In this document: in pieces, positions 7,946 through 14,951 of the stretch
Position numbering within the stretch: the stretch's first letter is position 1
How the letters are laid out: each line of letters begins with the position of its first letter
Source of the DNA: an uncultured Muribaculaceae bacterium
Lineage (GTDB): Bacteria > Bacteroidota > Bacteroidia > Bacteroidales > Muribaculaceae
Reading direction: 5' to 3'
Length of the DNA stretch: 24,093 nt
NCBI GenBank assembly: GCA_910584735.1
Contig: CAJUBM010000034.1
Span: 1-24,093, forward strand
Program-made: the position numbers and the translations under genes
Notes under the pieces: model-generated
What the model saw: the letters and a program-made list of their open reading frames with translations, nothing else
Database searches by the model: none
Told to the model about the DNA's origin: nothing

Positions 7946-7991
7946 TAACTTTGAAACGGGATGTGCCGGATATACATGCCGACACATCCCG
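7946..7991 (+). promoter_or_regulatory. Promoter with hairpin at the predicted transcript start, upstream of the PH-domain gene
   Basis: A full -7 match TAACTTTG (7946-7953) is followed at once by a hairpin: 7957-7965 pairs perfectly with 7983-7991, with an inner CGG/CCG extension. The transcript would start near 7960, within or just before the stem, so its 5' end could be base-paired. There is no T-run after the stem, so a terminator for the upstream pair is less likely. Confidence 0.5.
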
Positions 7992-8034
7992 CTGTTCCAT
8001 GGAATAGATTAATATCATACTCAGGTTCTAAGAC

Positions 8035-8469
8035 ATGACAGAGCATAAAACGACATATCGCTCCAGGATTGATTGGTGGGTATGGTGCATATTTATATTT
8101 GTGATCGCGGTTATAATATGCATCGCCATAGGGTCGCCATGGTGGCTCTCCTCCCTATACGGGGTAGGCATACTTACACCGCTTATTATAGGCACACTTG
8201 GGATAAAATACACTATATGCGGACACACCCTTACCGTATATCAGTTCTATCGCCCGCTACGGCTTCCAATCGACAAGATAAAGGAGATAAGATATTGCCG
8301 GAGTTATCTTGCGGGAGCCGCGATGTCCTCACGCAGGCTATCAATAAAATTCTCAGACCCGAAGGTCTTGAAAAGTTTTATGCCTATTGAAATATCACCG
8401 CTTGACCGCGACGGATTTGTCAGGCAATTAAAGGAAATTAATCCCGATATTATAATTATCGGCAGATAG
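8035..8469 (+). CDS. Small membrane protein with bacterial PH-like domain (bPH_4/YyaB-like)
   Basis: This is a 144-residue protein. Two membrane helices (about 14-33 and 39-58) are followed by a cytoplasmic domain of about 85 residues. The pattern YTICGHTLTVYQFYRPLRLPIDKIKEIRYC and the ending ISPLDRDGFVRQLKEINPDI resemble the YyaB-like bacterial PH fold, in which such endings are common. The function of these domains is unknown. Its base composition is visibly more AT-rich (many ATA Ile codons) than the flanking housekeeping genes, which would fit acquisition by transfer. It has its own promoter and is separated from the upstream pair by 140 bases. The family call rests on pattern recall only. 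Confidence 0.75.
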   Translation: MTEHKTTYRSRIDWWVWCIFIFVIAVIICIAIGSPWWLSSLYGVGILTPLIIGTLGIKYTICGHTLTVYQFYRPLRLPIDKIKEIRYCRSYLAGAAMSSRRLSIKFSDPKVLKSFMPIEISPLDRDGFVRQLKEINPDIIIIGR

Positions 8470-8581
8470 GGTTTAATTGCCACTTGATTTTTTAATTCTA
8501 TTTATGTTTTTACCTATCAGGGAGTTAATTTAGAGTTAAAGTAATAATCACTGCTAAACGTTGGTTTGTTATATCAGTCAA

Positions 8582-8617
8582 AAACGACAAATAACAATAA
8601 ACAACCAAACGACAAAT
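8582..8617 (+). repeat. 11-base direct repeat in the leader of the LTxxQ gene
   Basis: AAACGACAAAT occurs at 8582-8592 and 8607-8617, 25 bases apart, the second ending one base before the ATG at 8619. They could be operator-like or translational control sites. No clear TAnnTTTG promoter was seen between 8470 and 8618. Confidence 0.4.
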
Positions 8618-8618
8618 C

Positions 8619-9188
8619 ATGAAAAAGAAATTTCTAAGTTTAGCACTGATAGCTCTCTCGTTCGCCGGTTTCTCCAGCATGGCCCAGACAAACCAGACAT
8701 GCCCTGTATCACAGGAAAAGGTGCAATGTCAGCGCACTAAGAAGGAGTGCAACAAGGGAAAAGCCCGGTGCAACCCTTTCGAGGGCCTCACTCTTACCGA
8801 TGCCCAGAAGGCCAAACTTGAAGAACTGAGGACACAACGCGCCGCAGCACATAAAGACCGCGCAAAAGATGTAAGAGCCGACCGTCATCGCAGGGATTCT
8901 CTTGGAATGGCTGCACGTCGTGCCGACAAGAAGAAATATCTTGAAGAGGTAAAAGCCATCATCGGTCCCGACCAGTACGTAATTTTCCTTGAGAACATGG
9001 TAGTAAACGGTGCTCCTGAGCACCACAAAGCCTTCCGCCAGGGCGACCGCAGGAACCATGCTACAGCCGGAGAGCGTGGACGCAGGAGTGACAAAGCCCG
9101 TAAGCACGCATATAAAGGTAAAGGTCAAAACCGTACAAATACCTCAGTCTCACAAGGTTCCCAAGCTACCACATCGGCCAATTCATAA
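8619..9188 (+). CDS. Periplasmic LTxxQ-motif protein (Spy/CpxP/DUF4890-like) with Cys cluster
   Basis: This is a 189-residue secreted protein. Residues 1-22 are a signal peptide with probable cleavage after SMA. C28, C37, C44 and C51 lie at spacings of 9, 7 and 7 residues. The LTxxQ motif LTDAQ (59-63) then opens a highly basic helical region (KAKLEELRTQRAAAHKDRAKDVRADRHRR), with a second conserved-looking segment near 110-135 (KYLEEVKAIIGPDQYVIFLENM). The tail is Lys/Arg/His-rich, then Ser/Thr. LTxxQ proteins include the periplasmic chaperone Spy and the zinc-binding ZraP, so a chaperone or metal-related envelope-stress role is likely. The Cys cluster before the motif is not part of Spy or CpxP as I know them. 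The ATG at 8619 starts the signal peptide. Confidence 0.82.
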   Translation: MKKKFLSLALIALSFAGFSSMAQTNQTCPVSQEKVQCQRTKKECNKGKARCNPFEGLTLTDAQKAKLEELRTQRAAAHKDRAKDVRADRHRRDSLGMAARRADKKKYLEEVKAIIGPDQYVIFLENMVVNGAPEHHKAFRQGDRRNHATAGERGRRSDKARKHAYKGKGQNRTNTSVSQGSQATTSANS

Positions 9189-9232
9189 AGCCCATCCATC
9201 CTCCCGCATGGGAACATAGGTTAATTAAAAAC

Positions 9233-9263
9233 AAGTGGCTGTGTCAAAATCTAAAAAACACTT
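9233..9263 (+). repeat. Degenerate copy of the GTGTCAAAA hairpin
   Basis: The motif GCTGTGTCAAAAT is shared with the hairpins at 50-94 and 6822-6857, but only AAGTG (9233-9237) and CACTT (9259-9263) pair. It lies 45 bases after the LTxxQ gene and just left of the long inverted repeat, so it may be a decayed terminator. Confidence 0.45.
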
Positions 9264-9277
9264 CTCTTACTCAGAAC

Positions 9278-9459
9278 ATGGTCACTTTAATGTTGCCGGA
9301 TGGTAGTGGCGCCGGACCTCCGGGACGGCAGGCCACCCGAAAAAGCTCAGCCGAATTAGAAACGCCAACTCCCCGTCAAATAACAACTTACGTTTTTAGA
9401 CTCCGCCTCTTCGGGTGGCCTGCCGTCCCGGAGGTCCGGCGCCACTATAAAGTTACCAT
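9278..9459. repeat. Long GC-rich inverted repeat (dispersed palindromic element)
   Basis: Arms 9304-9341 and 9410-9447 are perfect 38-base inverted repeats around a 68-base centre. The arms extend outward: 9278-9289 pairs with 9448-9459 with one mismatch, after a 14-base insertion in the left arm only (9290-9303). One arm plus its outer flank recurs inverted at 1-34, so this is a multi-copy element. There is no gene in the centre. It is the main content of the 367-base gap 9189-9555, together with the two hairpins beside it. A MITE or REP-like origin is possible; no transposase or clear target duplication is visible. Confidence 0.85.
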
Positions 9460-9480
9460 TGCCAAAAGTGTTATATAACA

Positions 9481-9523
9481 TAAGCGGTGTGTCAAAAAAA
9501 ATGGATTTTGACACACCGCCTTA
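9481..9523. terminator. Terminator hairpin between the LTxxQ and amylase genes (likely bidirectional)
   Basis: Bases 9481-9497 pair with 9506-9523 with one bulged C. On the plus strand TTATTTTTAA overlaps and follows the stem end; on the minus strand it lies 32 bases past the amylase stop. Read on the minus strand it matches the stem and loop of the hairpins at 50-94 and 6822-6857 with one difference over the first 24 bases. Confidence 0.8.
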
Positions 9524-9555
9524 TTTTTAATAGAGTTCTAAATCCTTATCAACTA

Positions 9556-12500
9556 TCAGGGGATATAGATTTTGGCAACCTTTGTACCACGACGCATGAT
9601 GTAGCAACCACGTCCGGGATTGTTGACACGCATACCCTGCATATTGTAATACTCAACAGGAAGGTCTGAATCGTCAGCCTCAACATCAACAATAGCATTG
9701 GTGTCATCATACTCGCCAAGATCTTCTACACCGACCTTGCCATCACCGGCCATACCGCGATAGAGATGGTCGTGTATGATATTGGTAACATCATCAGTCT
9801 GGCGACCGGCGCCATCGTTGAACACGATACCTGTAGTGCCGGTAGGAACTGTGTACTTATAAATCTGGTCTTTCACCCAATCCATCTGTACGCCGGGCCA
9901 TGTGGTGGCATCTACCGACCAGTGATGAATTTTTACTGCCGACCATGCCGTGCGGGAATTGTCGTAATAAACGGTTACGCCTTCAGGTTTGGCAATCTTA
10001 GTGAATGTAACAGAGCCGGTGCGTGTTTCCGAGCCGGTAGCGCTCCAGCTTACTGTGACGCTCTCGCCAATAGACATATCAGAACCGATGGTGAAAGTTG
10101 CGGTACCACCGTTGATGGCAACCTGCGAGCCGTCACCGATACGATACCATGCGGAAGTGCAGTTGCGGGCAGAGGCAGTAACGGTAATCTGATCCTCGAA
10201 GAATGAACCACCGTTGGGCGAGAAACGTACCACGGGGTCCTGCACCACTACAACATCGTCAATCTTAGTATAACCCGAACCACCGTCCCATTCAAAGAAC
10301 GTATCTTCAGTGATGCCGGTTATATCGGCGGTCTGGCCGGAACCACCGTTATTGATGATGCAGTTTACACTCTCGGTATCATCGGCTGTGAAATAATAAT
10401 ATGTGTCCCCGCCAATCTCCTTGGTCGATGTAAGCTGGCGTCCGGGCCATGTGCCGTTAGGCTCAGCCTTTGCGCCGGCGCTGTTCGTGCACCATACATA
10501 GAGGTAGGGAACTTTTTCAGATTTAACATATATGGTGATTGTTGCGGCGGGATCCACCTTGCGATATACGGCTGAGCCGGTCATCTCGGCCCCATCTTGA
10601 CCCTTAGCTCCCCAAGTAACGGTAACACGGTCGCCATAATTCATACCTTCACCTACAGTAAAGGTCTTTTCAGCACCCGAAGTTAGATTTACCTTAGCCT
10701 GCGAACCTACCTGGAACCATCCGGATACGGCAGAGGCGTTCAGGGTGGCGGTTACGGAGAGTGTCTCGGTCTTGAAGCTGCCACCGTTGGGATTGAAAGT
10801 AACGGCAGGCGAACCAACAGCGTCCTCAGCGGTATAGAACTCGGTCGTGCCGGGATCCTCGAACGAAGGATTTCCTCCACGGGCAACAGCAGAAGTGGCA
10901 TAGATGAACTTGCCATCCTCACCGACTTTGCCACCCTTCCAATCTTTTACAAGTACACGCAGCTGTCCTTGGTTAGAGGGAGCGGAAACAGTGATTTTGC
11001 CGCCGTTGGCAGTATAGGACTGACCCGTAACCAGGTCGACATAGGTTCCAGCAGGCACACCTGTAAAGGTAGCGCCGCCATTGATTGCCACAAGAGCATA
11101 GCTCTCATTCTTATAGGCACGTTTGAAAGCCCAGCCGCCGTTGGCGGAGCAGCCATCGAATGTATATTGTCCCTTGCGGAGTGCAGGCACGGCTGCACGA
11201 ATCTGGTTCAGACGTATGATATGCTGCGAAAGGTCACCGCCAAGGGTGGTCTTTACATTACCGCTTGCGGTGTATTTTGCAAAGTCAGAAGCGCTTACAC
11301 TTCCTTCAAGGTAGTGTCCGAAGTAGGCACGGCCCGAGTTCTTAACGGGCATGTCCGTACCGCCGGCATCAACTTTCTGACCGGCCTGGAACTCAACCTC
11401 GCTGCCATAGTATATACAGGGGATGCCACGGAAAGTGAACATCAGTGACAGGTTTTCGGCCCACTGTGCGGTTCCGCCGTTGAAACGTGTACCATCATTC
11501 GGACCCGGGCAATAGTCGTGAGAGTCAACATACACCACGTTGTAAGAGGCATCGTTGTAATACTTGTCACCTTTCTTCGCAACATCAACAGCTGCGGCCG
11601 CGTTATTGAAGTTGTAGTGCATAGGGAAGTCGATGATGGAGAATCCCGAATAGTCGGAGTAGTCGGGAGTGTGCCATGCATTGTTCTTCATGAACACATT
11701 GTCGGAGGTACGCTGCTCGCTGGGTTCCTCCAGACAGAGGTTCATGTTACCATACGTGTTGTCATTCCCTTCGAGGATTTCGATATTGTCCCAATAAGTG
11801 GGGTCATCGTTCCACTGGTCAAGGATTGACTGGGGCGACTTCCAGGTATAGAAATAGCTGGAGAGATTAGGCTGGTCGCGGTAGGTAACATCGCTGTAAC
11901 GTGCGCAGCACTCACCAAACATAAAGAACGGGCATCCGTTCAGACGCTTGCTCTTATATTTTTCAGCAATGGCATGGAACTGGGGAATGAACTCCTTGTT
12001 GAAAGTAAGGCGCGAGATATGGCCGGTGGTATCAATACGGAATCCGTCTACACCCATCTCGATAAACTTGCCGTAACATTCCACCAGATAGTCGCAGACG
12101 GCAGGGTTCTCGGTGTTGAGATCCACGCAGTCGCCTGCAATCTGTCCCCACCAGCGCGAAGGGTAGTCCCAGTTCCAGGCGTTGGCAAGGTGGTGCCAGT
12201 AATTGTGGTTGTCAAGATTCTTGCCGCCGGTATTCTTAAGATACTGGAAGCGACGGGCATACTGTGTCTTGCCGTCAACATCGTTATAGTCGGCGCCGAG
12301 TTTGTCGGCATTGGGGATAATCGAAGCAGATACCGATGCCTGGTTGCGTATATCCTGGCTGCGGGTAAACAGATGTGCGAAATGTGCCTCACCGAAGTTG
12401 CCGGTATGGTTCAGAACTATGTCAAGGATAATCTTCATTCCCTTGGCATGGGCGGCATCAATGAGGTCCTGGAATTTCACATCTTCCGACGAGCCCCATT

Positions 12501-12879
12501 CTTTGCGGCTCTCATAACGCAGGTCTACGTTTGAGAAATCCATGGCATGATAGCCGTGGAAGTCCGTACCCGAGCAGTTCTGTACAATCGGGGTAATCCA
12601 TACGGCGGTGAATCCGAGAGCCTTGATATAGTCAAGTCTGTCTATAAGCCCCTTGAAATCGCCACGCCAGTCGGGGTCGTTGTTAGCAATCTGCACGTTC
12701 TGGTGATCCCAGCCGCAGACATTGTTTTTAGGATCGCCATCGTAGAAACGCGTAGTCATGGCGAAGTAGATGGTCTCATCGCGGAAGTCGGTACGGTCGC
12801 CCACGAATGTGGCACCCATAGCCGAAGCCGTAACACAAGCCATCATGCCGGAGAGCAGAAGTTTTTTAACTCCGTTCAT
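9556..12879 (-). CDS. Secreted multidomain alpha-amylase (GH13) with two CBM26-like starch-binding modules
   Basis: This 1107-residue enzyme hydrolyses alpha-1,4 bonds in starch or related glucans outside the cytoplasm. A Sec signal peptide (about 1-22, no convincing lipobox) precedes a GH13 barrel with all conserved regions: DIVLNHTG, GVDGFRIDTTGH (nucleophile D283), MFGECC (acid/base E323) and VDSHD (D455). A beta domain C follows to about residue 650. Then come two similar pairs: a PNGGSF-type beta domain (about 690-770 and 885-960) followed by a CBM26-like module with the aromatic pattern VYYDNSRTAWSAVKIHHW or IYVKSEKVPYLYVWC (about 780-870 and 965-1040). The last 45 residues (VEYYNMQGMRVNNPGRG to IYIP) resemble the C-terminal tails of surface proteins sorted by type IX-like systems. 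No SusC/SusD genes flank it, so it is an isolated amylase. The leader may control it. Confidence 0.94.
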   Translation of the reverse strand: MNGVKKLLLSGMMACVTASAMGATFVGDRTDFRDETIYFAMTTRFYDGDPKNNVCGWDHQNVQIANNDPDWRGDFKGLIDRLDYIKALGFTAVWITPIVQNCSGTDFHGYHAMDFSNVDLRYESRKEWGSSEDVKFQDLIDAAHAKGMKIILDIVLNHTGNFGEAHFAHLFTRSQDIRNQASVSASIIPNADKLGADYNDVDGKTQYARRFQYLKNTGGKNLDNHNYWHHLANAWNWDYPSRWWGQIAGDCVDLNTENPAVCDYLVECYGKFIEMGVDGFRIDTTGHISRLTFNKEFIPQFHAIAEKYKSKRLNGCPFFMFGECCARYSDVTYRDQPNLSSYFYTWKSPQSILDQWNDDPTYWDNIEILEGNDNTYGNMNLCLEEPSEQRTSDNVFMKNNAWHTPDYSDYSGFSIIDFPMHYNFNNAAAAVDVAKKGDKYYNDASYNVVYVDSHDYCPGPNDGTRFNGGTAQWAENLSLMFTFRGIPCIYYGSEVEFQAGQKVDAGGTDMPVKNSGRAYFGHYLEGSVSASDFAKYTASGNVKTTLGGDLSQHIIRLNQIRAAVPALRKGQYTFDGCSANGGWAFKRAYKNESYALVAINGGATFTGVPAGTYVDLVTGQSYTANGGKITVSAPSNQGQLRVLVKDWKGGKVGEDGKFIYATSAVARGGNPSFEDPGTTEFYTAEDAVGSPAVTFNPNGGSFKTETLSVTATLNASAVSGWFQVGSQAKVNLTSGAEKTFTVGEGMNYGDRVTVTWGAKGQDGAEMTGSAVYRKVDPAATITIYVKSEKVPYLYVWCTNSAGAKAEPNGTWPGRQLTSTKEIGGDTYYYFTADDTESVNCIINNGGSGQTADITGITEDTFFEWDGGSGYTKIDDVVVVQDPVVRFSPNGGSFFEDQITVTASARNCTSAWYRIGDGSQVAINGGTATFTIGSDMSIGESVTVSWSATGSETRTGSVTFTKIAKPEGVTVYYDNSRTAWSAVKIHHWSVDATTWPGVQMDWVKDQIYKYTVPTGTTGIVFNDGAGRQTDDVTNIIHDHLYRGMAGDGKVGVEDLGEYDDTNAIVDVEADDSDLPVEYYNMQGMRVNNPGRGCYIMRRGTKVAKIYIP

Positions 12880-12939
12880 AGCAAAATACTGGTATTAGTG
12901 AATGTAAGTAAAAATATAATTAAAAATTATAAGTGCTAC

Positions 12940-12963
12940 AAAAACGGACATCACGAATGTCCG
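12940..12963 (-). promoter_or_regulatory. Attenuator-like hairpin with U-tract in the amylase leader
   Basis: On the minus strand a perfect 7-pair stem (12963-12957 with 12951-12945, loop of 5) is followed directly by TTTTTG, the form of an intrinsic terminator. It lies about 65 bases before the amylase ATG, inside the predicted transcript. A weaker 4-pair hairpin (12984-12987 with 12997-13000), also followed by a T-run, precedes it. Confidence 0.5.
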
Positions 12964-13021
12964 GATCAGTATGGATTAAAAAACGGCACAAAGTAGGCCG
13001 AAACATAGACTTTTCCGGCTG

Positions 13022-13052
13022 CAAAATTAACCAAATTTATTGTATCTTCAAA
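13022..13052 (-). promoter_or_regulatory. Promoter of the amylase gene
   Basis: On the minus strand TTTG (13049-13052), 19 bases, TAATTTTG (13022-13029): both boxes match the Bacteroidetes consensus exactly. The start would be near 13015, giving a leader of about 136 bases. The rest of the 12880-13246 gap is AT-rich, with the tRNA promoter at its right end. Confidence 0.75.
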
Positions 13053-13201
13053 ATATTTTTAATCTCATAAAAATTATCATCCTCCTTTTACTTTCAAATC
13101 CGGCTAAGAAATCCTCCTCTTACCTCAGCTTCTGACCTTATAGCACCACAAATTTCACGCCCCATATTTTACATGCAACAGATAAAAAAATCAATTTAGA
13201 T

Positions 13202-13232
13202 TTTGTCATCTCGGAGAAAAGAATTAATTTTG
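13202..13232 (+). promoter_or_regulatory. Promoter of tRNA-Gly
   Basis: TTTG (13202-13205), 19 bases, TAATTTTG (13225-13232): an exact consensus match. The transcript would begin only a few bases before the tRNA 5' end at 13247. Confidence 0.8.
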
Positions 13233-13246
13233 CACTACAATTTCAG

Positions 13247-13319
13247 GCGGTAATAGCTCAGTTGGTAGAGCATCAGCTTCCCAAGCTGAGGGTCGCGAGT
13301 TCGAGCCTCGTTTACCGCT
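13247..13319 (+). tRNA. tRNA-Gly (anticodon CCC)
   Basis: This 73-base cloverleaf has a 7-pair acceptor stem (13247-13253 with 13312-13318), D-stem GCTC/GAGC, anticodon stem TCAGC/GCTGA with loop TTCCCAA, a 5-base variable loop and T-stem GCGAG/CTCGT with loop TTCGAGC. The anticodon CCC reads GGG. The 3' CCA is not encoded. It has its own promoter and terminator. Confidence 0.97.
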
Positions 13320-13328
13320 CAAATCACA

Positions 13329-13368
13329 AAATGCTGGTGGTTATAAATTTAACCATCAGCATTTTTCT
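13329..13368 (+). terminator. Terminator after tRNA-Gly
   Basis: Bases 13329-13343 pair with 13350-13364 (15 pairs, one G-U), six-base loop, followed by TTTTTCTT. It stands between the tRNA and the antiporter, whose ATG is 30 bases further on. Confidence 0.85.
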
Positions 13369-13398
13369 TATCGCGCCACGCCCACATTTTTCATCCAC

Positions 13399-14904
13399 AT
13401 GGAACTGATAACCTACGAAAACATTCTGCTGATAGGCTCGGTGCTGCTTATTGCCGGAGTTATTATAGGAAAGGTAAGCTATCGCGCCGGGCTGCCATTG
13501 CTATTAATATTCCTCCTTGTCGGGATGCTGTTCGGCACAGACGGATTGGGAATCCAGTTCAGCGACATGCATACGGCCCAGTTCATAGGCATGATTGCCC
13601 TGTGCATAATACTCTTTTCCGGCGGTATGGGCACAAAGCTGTCGGTTATACGGCCTGTAATCCTACCCGGTGTGCTGCTGTCCACCGTGGGAGTGTTGCT
13701 TACGGCGCTTATCACCGGGCTTTTCATATGGTGGCTCTCCGGGATGGCCTGGACCAATATCCATTTCGCCCTACTCCCTTCGATATTGCTCGCAGCTACT
13801 ATGTCGTCGACCGACTCGGCCTCGGTGTTCGGCATACTCGGAAGCCAAAAAGTCGGCTTGAAGAACAATCTGCGCCCGATGCTCGAACTCGAAAGCGGCT
13901 CGAACGACCCCATGGCCTATATGCTGACCATCATACTCATCGAGGCTATAGGGCTTGGAGGCAATCTGCCCACAGGCAGGCTTGTGACGCAATTGCTCCT
14001 ACAGTTCGGTTTCGGCGCCGCAGTGGGTATAGCCATGGGATATATCTCCCTGTGGCTTGTGAGAACCTACAACCGCATGGGAGCATCCAAGGGAATAACC
14101 GAGGATTCGGGGCAGGCAAGCGCCATGACATCCATACTTATCCTCGGCTCTGTCTTCTTCACATTCGCGGCAGCTTCCGATATAGGTGGAAACGGATACC
14201 TGGCGGTGTATCTGTGCGGCATAGTGATAGGCAACGGCAAAATCGCCAACCGTAGCGGCATATTAAAGTTCATGGACGGCATGAGCTGGCTGGCCCAGAT
14301 TGTTATGTTCCTTATGCTCGGACTGCTCGTAAACCCTCACGAGATGCTTGACGTGGCCGCAGTTTCACTAATAATAGGAATATTCATGATTGTGGCCGGA
14401 CGCCCGTTAAGCGTATTCCTCTCACTGGCCCCGATCCGAAACATCTCGTTCCGTTCGAGGTTGTTCGTGTCGTGGGTGGGTCTCAGAGGTGCCGTGCCTA
14501 TAATATTCGCTACATATCCCGTTGTGGCGCAGATAGAGGGCGCTTCCCAGATTTTCAATATAGTGTTCTTCGTAACCCTCCTGTCGTTGCTGGTTCAAGG
14601 GACATCAATCGTTACTTTGGCAGAGGAGCTCGGACTATCAAGCGGCGAGGAGAAAAGCCATGATGATTTCGGCGTGGAGCTACCCGAGGATTTGCCGACA
14701 TCGCTCCACTCCATCACCCTTACGGACGAAGACCTACGCCGTGGCAACAGTCTGAAGGACATGAATCTGCCGGAAGGGTCGTTGGTAATGATGGTAAGGC
14801 GCGGGGAGAAATACATGGTGCCGAACGGGCGTCTGAATCTATGCCCGGGCGACACCTTACTTATAATCAAGGAGCACGATGAGTCGGCAGATGCCGGGAA
14901 ATAA
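13399..14904 (+). CDS. Cation/proton antiporter, CPA1 NhaP2/CvrA type with C-terminal TrkA_C domain
   Basis: This 501-residue inner-membrane exchanger, most like K+/H+ antiporters of the CvrA/NhaP2 group, regulates ion balance and cell volume. About 12-13 membrane helices fill residues 5-405. T138-D139 (SSTDSASVFGIL) and N169-D170 (ELESGSNDPMAYM) are the ion-binding motifs of the electroneutral family, and VGLRGAVPIIFA is the conserved late helix. After a cytoplasmic linker, residues about 425-495 form an RCK/TrkA_C domain ending in LCPGDTLLIIKE, which in relatives senses a ligand. I see no TAnnTTTG promoter between the tRNA terminator and the ATG, so it may depend on read-through from the tRNA promoter or on a non-consensus promoter. 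The ion is inferred from the family. Confidence 0.92.
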   Translation: MELITYENILLIGSVLLIAGVIIGKVSYRAGLPLLLIFLLVGMLFGTDGLGIQFSDMHTAQFIGMIALCIILFSGGMGTKLSVIRPVILPGVLLSTVGVLLTALITGLFIWWLSGMAWTNIHFALLPSILLAATMSSTDSASVFGILGSQKVGLKNNLRPMLELESGSNDPMAYMLTIILIEAIGLGGNLPTGRLVTQLLLQFGFGAAVGIAMGYISLWLVRTYNRMGASKGITEDSGQASAMTSILILGSVFFTFAAASDIGGNGYLAVYLCGIVIGNGKIANRSGILKFMDGMSWLAQIVMFLMLGLLVNPHEMLDVAAVSLIIGIFMIVAGRPLSVFLSLAPIRNISFRSRLFVSWVGLRGAVPIIFATYPVVAQIEGASQIFNIVFFVTLLSLLVQGTSIVTLAEELGLSSGEEKSHDDFGVELPEDLPTSLHSITLTDEDLRRGNSLKDMNLPEGSLVMMVRRGEKYMVPNGRLNLCPGDTLLIIKEHDESADAGK

Positions 14905-14951
14905 AAACCGACAACCTTTTTGAGGAAGGTCAATCAAAATGTAACTTCATT

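Noticed and set aside
7005..9188. Intact prophage
   Set aside because: Only an amidase and a spanin-like gene are phage-like; there are no capsid, terminase, tail or replication genes, and flanking genes are ordinary chromosomal ones.
9278..9459. Insertion sequence or integron cassette site
   Set aside because: There is no transposase or cassette gene between the arms, and the symmetrical perfect arms do not show the features of attC sites. Kept only as a dispersed inverted repeat.
14905..14951. Bidirectional terminator between the antiporter and DUF5686 genes
   Set aside because: Only a weak 5-pair ACCTT/AAGGT stem is possible, with no convincing T-tract; not enough to annotate.
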